The notes: generated by a model from the letters alone, not told the origin. A stretch of 54,285 nt of DNA from Candidatus Peribacteraceae bacterium (GCA_018061945.1 JAGOTD010000006.1:1-54285), one strand, 5' to 3'; positions 1-9,127 are shown, numbered from the stretch's first letter. Translations and numbers: made by a program.

Positions 1-1
1 A

Positions 2-77
2 TGGTGGAGCTCAGGAGACTCGAACTCCTCACCTCTTCCATGCCATGGAAGCGCTCTACCAGATGAGCTAGAGCCCC
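2..77 (-). tRNA. tRNA-Ala (anticodon GGC), CCA encoded
   Basis: Read on the minus strand it folds as a full cloverleaf. The 7-bp acceptor stem is GGGGCTC/GAGCTCC, the D stem GCTC/GAGC, the anticodon stem CTTCC/GGAAG with loop ATGGCAT, and the T loop TTCGAGT. Discriminator A is followed by encoded CCA. Anticodon GGC reads alanine GCC/GCU codons. Confidence 0.93.
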
Positions 78-216
78 ACGAATTGCTATCGGTCGTAGAG
101 TACGGTGCAATGTAAGCTAGAAAAGCAGAAGAATCAAGAATTCTGAGAGAACTATGTTACAGCCAAAACTCAAATTCTTCCCTCTTAATCGATTCTCACT
201 AGAAATCGGACAATCT

Positions 217-236
217 GTGCGCTACTGTATGCGCAC
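217..236. other. Small hairpin in the inter-tRNA spacer
   Basis: A perfect 6-bp stem GTGCGC/GCGCAC encloses an 8-nt loop and is followed by TCCGCTTTT. It could be a weak plus-strand terminator or processing site. The rest of 78-260 shows nothing recognisable. Confidence 0.3.
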
Positions 237-260
237 TCCGCTTTTAAAAATAGCAAAAAT

Positions 261-337
261 GCGCCCGTAGCTCAGCTGGATAGAGCATCAGCTTGCGGAG
301 CTGGGGGTCGTAGGTTCGAATCCTGCCGGGCGCACCA
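261..337 (+). tRNA. tRNA-Arg (anticodon GCG), CCA encoded
   Basis: Complete cloverleaf: acceptor GCGCCCG/CGGGCGC, D stem GCTC/GAGC, anticodon stem TCAGC/GCTGG with loop TTGCGGA, 5-nt variable loop, T stem GTAGG/CCTGC, discriminator A and encoded CCA. Anticodon GCG reads CGC/CGU. Most bacteria instead encode ACG, deaminated to ICG, for this box, so a genomic GCG is mildly unusual. Confidence 0.92.
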
Positions 338-378
338 TTCATACTCATTGTTAATCTGAAGTTGCTTCTATTTTAATT

Positions 379-463
379 GTGCCCGTATCGGCCTAGGCCG
401 ATGGATAGAGCATCAGCTTGCGGAGCTAAAGGCTCGTAGGTTCGAATCCTGCCGGGCGCACCA
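379..463 (+). tRNA. Degenerate tRNA-Arg(GCG) copy with a palindrome in the D arm (probable pseudo-tRNA)
   Basis: The 3' half is nearly identical to the tRNA at 261-337: same anticodon loop TTGCGGA, T arm, acceptor 3' strand and CCA. The 5' D-stem strand is replaced by the 14-bp perfect palindrome TCGGCCTAGGCCGA (388-401), which destroys D-stem pairing. The acceptor has one G-U pair and the anticodon stem a C/A mismatch (TCAGC/GCTAA). It looks like a duplicated tRNA damaged by a short palindromic insertion or replacement. Function as a tRNA is doubtful; processing to an unusual RNA is possible. Confidence 0.7.
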
Positions 464-475
464 TTTCATCATCTT

Positions 476-505
476 TCGCATCTTTCTGAGGTTTTTTTGA
501 TGCGA
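476..505 (+). terminator. Possible weak terminator after the tRNA pair
   Basis: Inverted repeat TCGCATC/GATGCGA surrounds a T7 run. The T-tract lies in the loop rather than after the stem, so this is a poor intrinsic terminator. It is listed because it separates the tRNAs from the promoter at 571. Confidence 0.25.
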
Positions 506-570
506 ATTTCAGAATTGAACACAAAATTTACTCATTAACTTAGATCGCTTGAGAATAACAGGTGCCAATC

Positions 571-599
571 TTGGATAAATCGCATATTTATGCTATAAT
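571..599 (+). promoter_or_regulatory. Sigma70-type promoter of the five-gene unknown operon
   Basis: TTGGAT (571-576), a 17-bp spacer, then TATAAT (594-599) preceded by TGC as an extended -10. The predicted start of transcription near 606 is only about 4 nt before the ATG at 610, so the mRNA would be essentially leaderless. Confidence 0.75.
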
Positions 600-609
600 A
601 TGTAGATTT

Positions 610-819
610 ATGGAAACAAAAAATTACCTACCGGAGACGCCAGAAATTCAGCCTATGCCCGATAGTGCTCGTTTTCGCAGAAATATGGCTGCAGTTTTGA
701 ATGGGACAGGAAAGATTATTGAAACTACTGGCGTTGTAGCAGGTGCAGTAGTAGGAATCGGAACAAGAACAGTTGTTCAAACAACTCTGTCTTTTATTCG
801 CCATCTTTTCGGTCGCTAA
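610..819 (+). CDS. Small hypothetical protein with one hydrophobic segment (69 aa)
   Basis: First gene of the operon driven by the 571-599 promoter. The ATG at 610 is chosen over an upstream in-frame start at 562 because the -10 box lies between them. The N-terminal 35 residues are polar. A glycine/valine/alanine-rich stretch around residues 35-55 could form one membrane helix, and the C-terminus is basic (FIRHLFGR). It ends 1 nt before the next start, implying translational coupling. No family is recognised. A helper or anchor for the large proteins downstream is possible but unproven. Confidence 0.6.
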   Translation: METKNYLPETPEIQPMPDSARFRRNMAAVLNGTGKIIETTGVVAGAVVGIGTRTVVQTTLSFIRHLFGR

Positions 820-820
820 T

Positions 821-3800
821 ATGACTCCCCCAAAACAAGAAATCATCAGCGAGAAGCTTGTCGACGAAATCGTAAAGGCATCGGCGTCGCCGGTGGCGAA
901 TCGATTGGAAAATTTGAAGAAATCGATGAAACCGATTGATGATGTTGCCGCTCCAAAAGAGCGCAAGGAAGCACTGAATATGCTCAAGCAGACCATTGAT
1001 CGCAAAACAATGAACGAGATACAGAAGAAGATGATTATGGAACAAGTCGATGAAAAAATTCAGATGATTGATACGCAGTTGCAGGCACTGGAAAAGCGTG
1101 AACAGGAATTGGAGGCAGAAGCAAAAAAAGTGAAGCTCGCGGATACGACCAAGCAGCCGGAAACCAGTACTCTGACAAAGATAAAAAATGCGGTGGATGA
1201 ATTACCAAAAGGCGTGAAAGTAGCTGCAGCTGGAGGTATCGCCATTGGTTTGTTTTTGGGGATTCGATCTCTTTTTTCCAAAGCAAAAAACGGTGCGAAG
1301 AATACAGTGAGCGCTATTGGCAGCGGTATTGCCAAACTGCAATTTGCTCTGATGGTTGCGCTTGTCGGCGTAGGTGGCGTGCTCGGTTTTAAAGCCTGGG
1401 AAAAGTTCCGCAAGCTCGAAAGCTCTATCAAAGAAGCAAAAGAAAAAGCTGCCGCAATGGCGGAAGCCGCAGCTAAAATGACAGCTGATGCCAAGAAGGC
1501 CGCAGAACAAAAAGCCAAAGAGGCCGCCGATGCGGCAAAAAGTCTGGCGGAGAAGACTAAAGACGCAGCGGCTGATCCAAAAAATAAAGAACGAGCTCAA
1601 AAAGCAGGCGAAGTAGTTTTGGAGGCAACAGAGTATACACTTCTCTCTCGTGGACTATTGTCGTACTACCCCACAGACAATTGGCAGTTTGATACCATGA
1701 CCAAAAGACGTTTTGTTCAAGATTTTTTGGACTTAAATAAAGAAACAGAAATGAAAGAAATCTTCGAGAGTGAAGGAACTCTGAGTTCTGGCATAAAAAT
1801 GCCAGGCAACTCAGAAGATCCGAAAAATCGGACCGAAGCTGCGAATTTTATTATCCATATTTGTAAAGAAAATAGAGATCGCATGCTGGCTTCAAAAAAA
1901 GGCGATGCGTCGAAACTTGGCAAATTACAATTGAAGGATTTTATCCATGAAACATTTGGCAGCTTTCAATCTATAGGCTCATGGCTCGAGAGACTAGAGA
2001 CTGCAAAAGGCGATCTTTCTACATTTGTTGATCCAAAAGCGATGGATGAAGTAACAAAGCATGACAGCGGCCTACTTAAAGAATTACAAGAAGTAATACA
2101 AGAAAAATATAGTGGAAAAACTATGCCAGATATTCAACTTGAAACATTATCTGCTGCTGGCAGATTAAACGGCACAGTGAAGGGATTCATAAGCAATGAA
2201 AAAAATTCTGATGATCTAGCATTGAAAGAAACTGTTGATATTTGTAAATCTCTCGAGGAGAGAAAAATTCATATATTTCTCCTTCCATTCTTTCATAAAG
2301 TACTACCCACTCAAGATTGGGATGCGACAAATATGAAGCGCAATGAAGATGCTGTAAAAACGCTATTACTTGAAAGTATGTCCGTATCGCAAGCTTTACG
2401 AATGCTCATGTATGTACGAATGATGCAAAAGGGAAATCCGGCCGGACTTGTGATGATACAGGCGGAAATCATTTCATTTGTAGCTCAAAAAGAGAAAGAG
2501 CGAGGCCAACCTCAATCGAAGCAAATCCTCATTCGTGCAACAGAAGTAGCGGCAGGTGCAAGCTGGAAAGAGTTGGAAGATATGAATCTCGATGTCGATC
2601 CTACCTTACTTGAAAAGGCGAAAAAGGGGCTGAATGCCGTTTTTCCGAAAGCACTGGCAATCACTATACATGCAGGAACTGAGGGCGTATTTCAGGGAAA
2701 AGGCACGATTCAAGCCATTATTCAAGAGGCATGGGACAAGCTGAACAATGCACCTCTCTCCGACAAAATTATATATGGCGGAGGAGCTGCTGGTGGTCTC
2801 ATTGCTGGCGAAGAAGCTCTGCGTAGAGGTTTGAATATAGTTAATGTAAAAACAGTAAATAATATGAGATTTATTGAAGCCATGAAGCAAGGAGCAAAAC
2901 ATAAAAATAAATTGCGAATGCTTCAGCGATCCAATGCCCTTGTAAAAAATCGAGATAATGCAGCAAAAGTACTTGATGCCTTGAACAATGCATTAGAGAA
3001 AGTAGATCCTCGCAAATATGAAGAAGGCATGAATAAAGGGCAGAAATTACTCAACGGATTTCTTCGTAGTAGCCGAAGCATCTACGATTATACTGATTTG
3101 CGAACAAAGCTTGGGGTACTAACACCAGCAGTGGAAAATGCATTAAATGACTTAGGGGACAGTGACATCCTGAAAACACTTCAGAAATTTAAATTAGGAG
3201 ATCGTCTTTTTTCCGCTCCTCTTCGTATTATCGGTATCGACAGACTCATCAATACCAAAAATTTTGAAGCGGCAATCGACGCTGCCAAGGTATCCAAAGA
3301 CGCTGTCGTGTCGGCGCTTAAAGGTATCGGTATGTCGCCGGCAGTGTTGTCGAAGTTCCTCGCCACATCGAACGCGATGCAAATGCTGGTGAAGGCGGCA
3401 GCAAATGGTGGCGCCAAAGCTGCGACAGCTGTCATCAATTTGGGCGGCCGCGCACTCAGCTTGGTTGGAAAAGCCGGAACAGTACTCGCTGTACCATTCG
3501 ATGTCGCTATTTGTCTCGTGGAAGTTCTGGAAGCAAAAAAACAAATCGCAGGCACGAATAACGAATCAATCCAAGATATCTATAAGGAAGACATCAATTT
3601 CAATGTGGCGACAACAACTATCGGAGTTGCATCAACATTAGTATCCGGCGCATTTGCAACAGCCGGAACACTCGCCGCTTTGCCGATTGCACTGGCCGCA
3701 ATGGGAACAAAGTATACACACAAACAATTGCGCGACGCCGCACTTACCTGGGTAAAGGATGACCGAGATTACGCCAAAGAAACGGATGCAGTGTTGATGC

Positions 3801-4801
3801 AGAAATTGCAGGATCTCGCACCCGGAAATTTCGGCGGGCTTGGCGGAGGAATTGTGTATTCCATTGATTATCTGGATAAGAAAGACGGCCGTACATCCTT
3901 TAATCAAGCTGCCGAAGAATCATTTAAAGGCATACAGGATGCCAATGCCGGCGCTCGTTTTAACATCTGTCGCGCCCTTGTGGTGCGCAACGCCTTCATT
4001 GCGCCATCCGACAAAGAATCGGCTCAGGAATTCCAGAATAAGTTTGATAGGCAGGTAATGGATGAAATGCAGTACATCGGTAACAAAACACAGGGAAAAT
4101 TTGATCTCACCAATCCGGATCTCTTCCTGCAAGCCAAGCGTCATGCAGACCTGCTTGCAATGTCCAGAGTCGCCAAACAGTCGAACGAGTCGCCAAAACT
4201 GGAATGGAAAGATGGCGACAAAACAGAAAGTTTCGATATCAAAGACTACGAAGATCTCTGGAAAAAGTCCGATGATCCAGCCGAGAATACACGCCGCGAA
4301 GCACTGCGCAGCAGATTGCCCGAAGAGTACAGAAAGCAGGTAGAGGTACCGATGAAACTCATCGCCATCAATGCCAAGCTTGAGGATAGCAAAGATGCCG
4401 CTCCGCTTATTTCTCAGGCGCTATTGCAGGATTTGACCATCCCTCTTTCCAAGCTAGATGCGCAGATCAATGCGACGGATTTCCCGGGCATGTGGGATGG
4501 CGTCACCGATCATTATGATCGAGATTTGTCACGCTACATGGCCTTTAGCGGCATCGCCGATACACTCGATGAAGCCGTCGCTGATGCAATCGAGAATGGC
4601 GAAATGTCGGTTGAGGAATATGACCTGGCAATGCAGAAAGTGCGCAGTAAGGTGCAAAGCAGCCCGCTTGACCACTTTAAGGCCGGTCAACTTGCCAAGC
4701 CGAATATTGAGAGTTTCCGCAATAGAGACGATCTTCTGACGCCAAATGGCATACTGGCAGCGTTGTTTGAGCGGCCAGAATCTGTGTCAAAAGCCGCCTA
4801 A
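821..4801 (+). CDS. Very large membrane/coiled-coil protein of unknown function (1326 aa)
   Basis: The ATG at 821 directly follows the TAA at 817-819; an in-frame start at 773 would overlap the previous gene and add a spurious hydrophobic leader. Visible order: Lys/Glu-rich coiled coil (about residues 1-115), two hydrophobic segments (about 130-155 and 175-200), an Ala/Lys-rich heptad-like coiled coil (about 205-260), then a long mostly helical region. Further Gly/Ala hydrophobic stretches lie near residues 860-900 and 940-970, and the C-terminus is soluble and acidic. I recognise no catalytic motif. The layout (membrane hairpin, coiled coils, late hydrophobic segments) recalls large envelope, secretion or pore-forming scaffolds, but that is only a resemblance. 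GC rises in the last 1.5 kb relative to the middle. Confidence 0.75.
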   Translation: MTPPKQEIISEKLVDEIVKASASPVANRLENLKKSMKPIDDVAAPKERKEALNMLKQTIDRKTMNEIQKKMIMEQVDEKIQMIDTQLQALEKREQELEAEAKKVKLADTTKQPETSTLTKIKNAVDELPKGVKVAAAGGIAIGLFLGIRSLFSKAKNGAKNTVSAIGSGIAKLQFALMVALVGVGGVLGFKAWEKFRKLESSIKEAKEKAAAMAEAAAKMTADAKKAAEQKAKEAADAAKSLAEKTKDAAADPKNKERAQKAGEVVLEATEYTLLSRGLLSYYPTDNWQFDTMTKRRFVQDFLDLNKETEMKEIFESEGTLSSGIKMPGNSEDPKNRTEAANFIIHICKENRDRMLASKKGDASKLGKLQLKDFIHETFGSFQSIGSWLERLETAKGDLSTFVDPKAMDEVTKHDSGLLKELQEVIQEKYSGKTMPDIQLETLSAAGRLNGTVKGFISNEKNSDDLALKETVDICKSLEERKIHIFLLPFFHKVLPTQDWDATNMKRNEDAVKTLLLESMSVSQALRMLMYVRMMQKGNPAGLVMIQAEIISFVAQKEKERGQPQSKQILIRATEVAAGASWKELEDMNLDVDPTLLEKAKKGLNAVFPKALAITIHAGTEGVFQGKGTIQAIIQEAWDKLNNAPLSDKIIYGGGAAGGLIAGEEALRRGLNIVNVKTVNNMRFIEAMKQGAKHKNKLRMLQRSNALVKNRDNAAKVLDALNNALEKVDPRKYEEGMNKGQKLLNGFLRSSRSIYDYTDLRTKLGVLTPAVENALNDLGDSDILKTLQKFKLGDRLFSAPLRIIGIDRLINTKNFEAAIDAAKVSKDAVVSALKGIGMSPAVLSKFLATSNAMQMLVKAAANGGAKAATAVINLGGRALSLVGKAGTVLAVPFDVAICLVEVLEAKKQIAGTNNESIQDIYKEDINFNVATTTIGVASTLVSGAFATAGTLAALPIALAAMGTKYTHKQLRDAALTWVKDDRDYAKETDAVLMQKLQDLAPGNFGGLGGGIVYSIDYLDKKDGRTSFNQAAEESFKGIQDANAGARFNICRALVVRNAFIAPSDKESAQEFQNKFDRQVMDEMQYIGNKTQGKFDLTNPDLFLQAKRHADLLAMSRVAKQSNESPKLEWKDGDKTESFDIKDYEDLWKKSDDPAENTRREALRSRLPEEYRKQVEVPMKLIAINAKLEDSKDAAPLISQALLQDLTIPLSKLDAQINATDFPGMWDGVTDHYDRDLSRYMAFSGIADTLDEAVADAIENGEMSVEEYDLAMQKVRSKVQSSPLDHFKAGQLAKPNIESFRNRDDLLTPNGILAALFERPESVSKAA

Positions 4802-4834
4802 ATCGCTTTCTTTTCGCTTTTTCCTAAGTATCAT

Positions 4835-5251
4835 ATGGATATGCAAAACGTCCTCACTCTCACGCCTGATGAGAAAAAGATCTTTGATGCTCTTTCCGAT
4901 GCTCTAAAAGAGGGCTGGAAGGTGGAGGTGGAATTACCAATTCCTATGGATTCCCCTGCCAAGCGCCTCACTCGTTTTGAGCTTTTACAGTTACGAGATC
5001 CGGCACTTATGAAATTGGCTGAGCGTGCGAAGAAAACGCAGGATGCGGATGAAATCGTACAATTTGTGCAGGAAGCAGATCTGACGAAAGTTTCGTACGA
5101 TGATCTAACCGAATTGTTCTTTGCTATCGGACCGAGCGTCCTCAGCCAGGCAATTTTTGATCTCTTTGGCACAGTAAAAACTGATGATGAACTTCGCGAC
5201 ATTGGCGCGCTTGCCGATATTCGTCACTCTCTTCTCGCTTCCAACTCTTAA
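4835..5251 (+). CDS. Hypothetical acidic soluble protein (138 aa)
   Basis: Third gene of the unknown operon, 33 nt after the 1326-aa gene and 2 nt before the next. It has no signal peptide or membrane segment. It is helix-rich and acidic, with clustered Asp/Glu such as DADEIVQFVQEADL. A second ATG two codons downstream is an equally possible start. No family is recognised. Its conserved-looking size and tight packing suggest a partner of the large membrane proteins on either side. Confidence 0.7.
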   Translation: MDMQNVLTLTPDEKKIFDALSDALKEGWKVEVELPIPMDSPAKRLTRFELLQLRDPALMKLAERAKKTQDADEIVQFVQEADLTKVSYDDLTELFFAIGPSVLSQAIFDLFGTVKTDDELRDIGALADIRHSLLASNS

Positions 5252-5253
5252 TT

Positions 5254-5859
5254 ATGGTTACCTCTACAATGTCGGATAACAGCGGCACAGAAAAGATGGA
5301 TACGAAAGTAGGGAGCCCCGAATTCGTTCCAACACCCGAACGTATTTCTCAATATCTCGAACAAAATTCCGCAGAAGTGGAGACAAAATTACGAAGCGTA
5401 TCTGGTCGAGAGAAACTCTATGAAGATCTTGCAGAACATGAAAATGAATTGAAGGAAATATATCCAGGTTTCGATTTACCGGCATTGCGTGAACAACTAG
5501 ATCTGGTAGGTGAAACGTTGGAAGAAAAGCAGCGCTTCCTCGAAAGCGCCAAAACACCAGAACGCAAGAACATGCTTCAGCGCGCATTTGATCGCGTAAA
5601 AACATTTGCTAAAAAACATCCGATTGTGACAACTCTCTTGGTTGTTGCACTCGCTGCCGGAGCAATAGCTGGCGGTTTTTATCTGACAGGAAACTTGGAA
5701 CTTCTCACCACAAAACTTGGCAGTATGAAGTGGTTTGCCGGAGCGGACGCTGGCAAAATATTGGCGCCAGGGACTGCTGGAACAGAGATTCTTCCGGGTG
5801 GCGGAATGGGCGCTATTCCTGCTCCCACTTCACCTGCTGGAATGGGGTTTTCTGGATAA
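5254..5859 (+). CDS. Hypothetical single-pass membrane protein (201 aa)
   Basis: The N-terminal 110 residues are charged and helical (coiled-coil-like, for example residues 25-105). A Lys-rich patch precedes one clear membrane helix at about residues 125-148 (TTLLVVALAAGAIAGGFYL). A Gly/Pro/Ala-rich tail follows. The topology suggests an N-in bitopic protein with a cytoplasmic coiled-coil head. It lies 2 nt after the previous gene and 15 nt before the 891-aa gene. An alternative start is the ATG five codons downstream. No family is recognised. Confidence 0.7.
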   Translation: MVTSTMSDNSGTEKMDTKVGSPEFVPTPERISQYLEQNSAEVETKLRSVSGREKLYEDLAEHENELKEIYPGFDLPALREQLDLVGETLEEKQRFLESAKTPERKNMLQRAFDRVKTFAKKHPIVTTLLVVALAAGAIAGGFYLTGNLELLTTKLGSMKWFAGADAGKILAPGTAGTEILPGGGMGAIPAPTSPAGMGFSG

Positions 5860-5874
5860 TTCCAATTATTTTTC

Positions 5875-8550
5875 ATGCCTCCTGAGCAGCCACCTGCAGC
5901 CCATCAAAATATTGAACGTGGAAAAGAGGCACCACAAAGCGATCTTTCGAAAGCTTTGACGTCTTTTTCACATGCATTGCATCACAACGATAATTTTCCT
6001 GTTGTGACAGATACTGATTCGGAGCAAGAACTTCTTCAAAAAGAAGATGCTCTAACCCGTGACGGAAAATACGACAGTGCAAAAGAATTCTATCTCACCT
6101 CTAAAATCATTCGTCAGCGTGATGTTATTCAGCAAGAAAAAGCCGCGAAAGAATCAAGTAATAAACAAGTAAAAGATCCTGGCGACTATGTAGTTGCACA
6201 TGAGGCGCTTACTTACAATGAATATTTCTTATCACTTCTTGAGCGAATAGAAGACTTGATGAAAAATTATCAGAAGGAAAGAAATCTTCTTACGGATATA
6301 CCGCCAGAATTAGAAGCGAAAGAAAAACAGGCTGCGAATTTTATTTTTGCACTGAGATATGCCCTTGATGAGCGCAGAGAATTTGCCAGCGTGCGCTTGT
6401 CCGACTACATGCTGCGTTCTGCGCGAGGCAAACCCGATGCATTACGAAAAAATATCCAGGAATTTACTGATCCAAATGTTTTAAGACCTGATAGTGTTGC
6501 TGCCTTTAAAGGTGGAGATGCAACTGCATTAATACATGGAAATAAGTTAGATCAGCAAATCATCAATATTGTAGCCGGCAAAGCAGATATTCCCGGCGTG
6601 GAAAAAGGTTTTAATCCCACTCATATTTATTTTGAGTTACTCAAATATAAATACGAAAAACTCTTGTCGAAGCAAAGGCAGGATGCAAGGGATGGGGAAG
6701 GTACGCAATTTTCCGAAGACTCGAAGGAAGGAAAAGAACGCAAACGTTTAAGCCAAGAACTTGTAAAAGTAACGCAAGAAATGGGCATTGCAGATATTCA
6801 ACTCGCAGAGCTTGCAACCGTGAATAATCTTCTTGGTAAGCACTTTAACCTCGCAGATGCACTGCCACCGCGAACAGAGCAAACTCCGGAGGAAATCCGT
6901 AAAGCCGTGCATGAAGCAATGAAACAACGCAGTGATTATCACTTGGGACAAATGGAACAATTTTCCCAAGTTGTTGATACGGTCGTTTTATCCGAAGGAG
7001 TAGTTTTGCATCTCGATGATTTCTGGACGAAGAATGGCCGCAATGGAGTGAAATTTGTATCAGAAAAAGTCGCAGGAGTTGTGTCGCTTGTCGTTCCTAA
7101 AACTGCTGGCATGCGCCAATGGGCGTATGACGAACTGACTGACCCGATTTCCGATGCCATGGGCTGGCCAAAAGGAAAGGAAAAATGGGAAGAGCTGACA
7201 CCCGATGAGCAGGAAAAAGTTCGTCAGAAATCGAAAAGTATTTTAGACACCGTTCGCAATTTTGATCGTACGAGTATTGCGAAATTCACCGGAACCATCT
7301 CCATGATTCGTTCCATGCCAGATCCGGCAACTCTTATAGATCAGGCAAAAAACGTTCCCGACGAGTTACCGACCGATGAAGTGCGAACACCGGAGCAGCT
7401 TGCAAATGCCAGAAGCAAATATGGTGATGCTACTGCCTACTGCATGCTATTCAAGCAGTTAGAAGTTGATTGGGGAGATAGCAAAGAAGGAACGGGATTC
7501 ATGGGCCAATATTCGTTATTTTTTGATCGACTGGAAAAAGTGATTGGAACAAAGTTAGATGTAGGACGAGGAAATCTGGAAGTAGCTTCTAAATGGGGTG
7601 GAATAAGTTTATCAGCTGGTATTCTGGCATTATTTGGATTATTGGGTGCAGCAGCTTTAGCTGCGTATCTGGCAAAAAAGATGACGCAAGGTGCCCTTAA
7701 ATTGACTTCCAAAGTCGCGAAAGAATCTGTAAAGGCTGGTGCAAAAGGAACGCGTGCCGGATTAGATGCTTTGCGTAAAAGCGTAAGCAAGGGAACAAAT
7801 CCTGCTCCGACCGGAGTTGCCGCGGAAGCAGAAGCTCTGAAAGATATTGAAACTATTATTGCAGAAAATGCGCCAAAAACAGCGAGTAAACTTGGCAAAG
7901 CTGTAAAAATTCTTGGGACTGCCGGATTTATTTTTAGCGTGGGCATGACTGGCAAAGAAATTTACGAGCGACTGGATGAGCAAGCAAGTCTCGCACCTAT
8001 TAAAGACGAGCAAGAACGTATCAAAGCTGCTCTCGCATTTTTAGAGAGTCCGGAAGCAAAGCGAACGCTGAATATCGATGCTGCTTATAACAGGGCAGTG
8101 AATTTACTGACTGACCGACTCCAATCGATTATATCGCTGCGCGATGCTTTGAAAATTGTCCCCGATCTGCCAGATTCTGTCGATCCGACACAAAAAAGCG
8201 CATTGATTCAAATGCAAACAAAGGTACTCGCCAAGCAAGGACAGCTTTTGCAAGATGCACAGCAAGTTCACAACTACTGTGCAAAAAGAATGCCTATCGA
8301 TGATTTGATGAGCAAAGATACGCGCACGGGCCAGTATAAAGTGGATGTCGGTGGTGGTATTGGAATTTTTAGCGGAGGAAAATTGCAAGATGCTATGCAA
8401 GCATCTGATCCAAAAGCGTCATCTGCTTTATCAATGGAACAGGAATTGGATATTGGCTTGCTGCGTCGCAATCTTGAAAAGCAAACTGAGGACTACACTC
8501 AATCGCTCAAAGAATATCTGAATGTACTGGCAGCTGCCATCAAGCAATAA
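5875..8550 (+). CDS. Large coiled-coil/membrane protein of unknown function (891 aa)
   Basis: Last gene of the operon. A long helical, charged N-terminal region (residues 1-560) is followed by a Gly/Ala/Leu membrane segment around 575-600. Then come a basic stretch (KKMTQGALKLTSKVAKESVKAG), a second hydrophobic Gly-rich segment near 680-700, and a helical C-terminal third. The arrangement parallels the 1326-aa protein, with hydrophobic segments flanked by Ala/Lys-rich helices. The two may be remote relatives or parts of one envelope complex (inference). Its 3' end overlaps the convergent rnhB by 11 nt. No catalytic motif is seen. Confidence 0.73.
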   Translation: MPPEQPPAAHQNIERGKEAPQSDLSKALTSFSHALHHNDNFPVVTDTDSEQELLQKEDALTRDGKYDSAKEFYLTSKIIRQRDVIQQEKAAKESSNKQVKDPGDYVVAHEALTYNEYFLSLLERIEDLMKNYQKERNLLTDIPPELEAKEKQAANFIFALRYALDERREFASVRLSDYMLRSARGKPDALRKNIQEFTDPNVLRPDSVAAFKGGDATALIHGNKLDQQIINIVAGKADIPGVEKGFNPTHIYFELLKYKYEKLLSKQRQDARDGEGTQFSEDSKEGKERKRLSQELVKVTQEMGIADIQLAELATVNNLLGKHFNLADALPPRTEQTPEEIRKAVHEAMKQRSDYHLGQMEQFSQVVDTVVLSEGVVLHLDDFWTKNGRNGVKFVSEKVAGVVSLVVPKTAGMRQWAYDELTDPISDAMGWPKGKEKWEELTPDEQEKVRQKSKSILDTVRNFDRTSIAKFTGTISMIRSMPDPATLIDQAKNVPDELPTDEVRTPEQLANARSKYGDATAYCMLFKQLEVDWGDSKEGTGFMGQYSLFFDRLEKVIGTKLDVGRGNLEVASKWGGISLSAGILALFGLLGAAALAAYLAKKMTQGALKLTSKVAKESVKAGAKGTRAGLDALRKSVSKGTNPAPTGVAAEAEALKDIETIIAENAPKTASKLGKAVKILGTAGFIFSVGMTGKEIYERLDEQASLAPIKDEQERIKAALAFLESPEAKRTLNIDAAYNRAVNLLTDRLQSIISLRDALKIVPDLPDSVDPTQKSALIQMQTKVLAKQGQLLQDAQQVHNYCAKRMPIDDLMSKDTRTGQYKVDVGGGIGIFSGGKLQDAMQASDPKASSALSMEQELDIGLLRRNLEKQTEDYTQSLKEYLNVLAAAIKQ

Positions 8551-9127
8551 TCCTCCCCATGAAACTCCGCCTATGCAGCGCGCATAGGCCGTGTTTGCGA
8601 ATGGCGTTGCAATGAAGATCGGTGCCGTAGCCTTTGTGCCGTTCAAATCCGTACTCCGGAAATGATGTCGCTAAATCTGTCATCAAGCGATCACGAATGA
8701 CCTTAGCGACAATCGACGCGGCCGAGATACAGCGTTCTTTTTGGTCGCCTCGAATGATAGAAGTATGAGGATAGGCGAAGTGAAATTTGTCGCGACCATC
8801 GACCAATAAATGTTCTGGTTCGATGTGGCGTTTAAGATCGACAATCGCCAGTTGCATCGCTTTCTCGGTGGCTGCCAGTATGCCGATTTCATCGATCTCC
8901 GTGGCACTCACCATGCCAATGCCGTATTTACAATGCTCTGCAATCCACCTAAATGCTTTCTCGCGCTGCGCGACCGTGAGAGCTTTGCTGTCAGCGATTC
9001 TGACATTGCGTCGTTTAGGATTCAGCCAACAAGCGCCGGCGACAACCGGGCCTGCTAAAGAGCCGCGGCCGACTTCGTCGAGACCGATGGTGATGACAGA
9101 TCGAGCGGTTGCTACTTGTGTAGGCAT
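8540..9127 (-). CDS. rnhB: Ribonuclease HII
   Basis: 195 aa, normal for RNase HII. It cleaves RNA in RNA-DNA hybrids, including single misincorporated ribonucleotides. Family motifs are present: the acidic pair in GLDEVGRGSLAGP (residues 15-27), the DSKALT loop, LLVDGRDK with a catalytic Asp, and SIVAKVIRDRLM. The C-terminal KGYGT motif is also intact. It starts at ATG 9127 and converges on the unknown operon with an 11-nt 3' overlap, so mRNAs from the two strands would share their ends. Confidence 0.96.
   Translation of the reverse strand: MPTQVATARSVITIGLDEVGRGSLAGPVVAGACWLNPKRRNVRIADSKALTVAQREKAFRWIAEHCKYGIGMVSATEIDEIGILAATEKAMQLAIVDLKRHIEPEHLLVDGRDKFHFAYPHTSIIRGDQKERCISAASIVAKVIRDRLMTDLATSFPEYGFERHKGYGTDLHCNAIRKHGLCALHRRSFMGRIIA

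Noticed and set aside
773..820. Longer start for the 1326-aa protein at 773
   Set aside because: It would overlap the 69-aa gene and add a hydrophobic leader read out of frame from that gene; ATG 821 directly follows the upstream stop.
628..4739. Numerous long open frames opposite or within the 1326-aa gene
   Set aside because: They are shadows of a low-stop, Ala/Lys-rich coding region; none has its own promoter, leader or family resemblance.
571..8550. Prophage or tape-measure cassette
   Set aside because: The large coiled-coil proteins recall tape-measure proteins, but no capsid, terminase, tail or integrase gene accompanies them.
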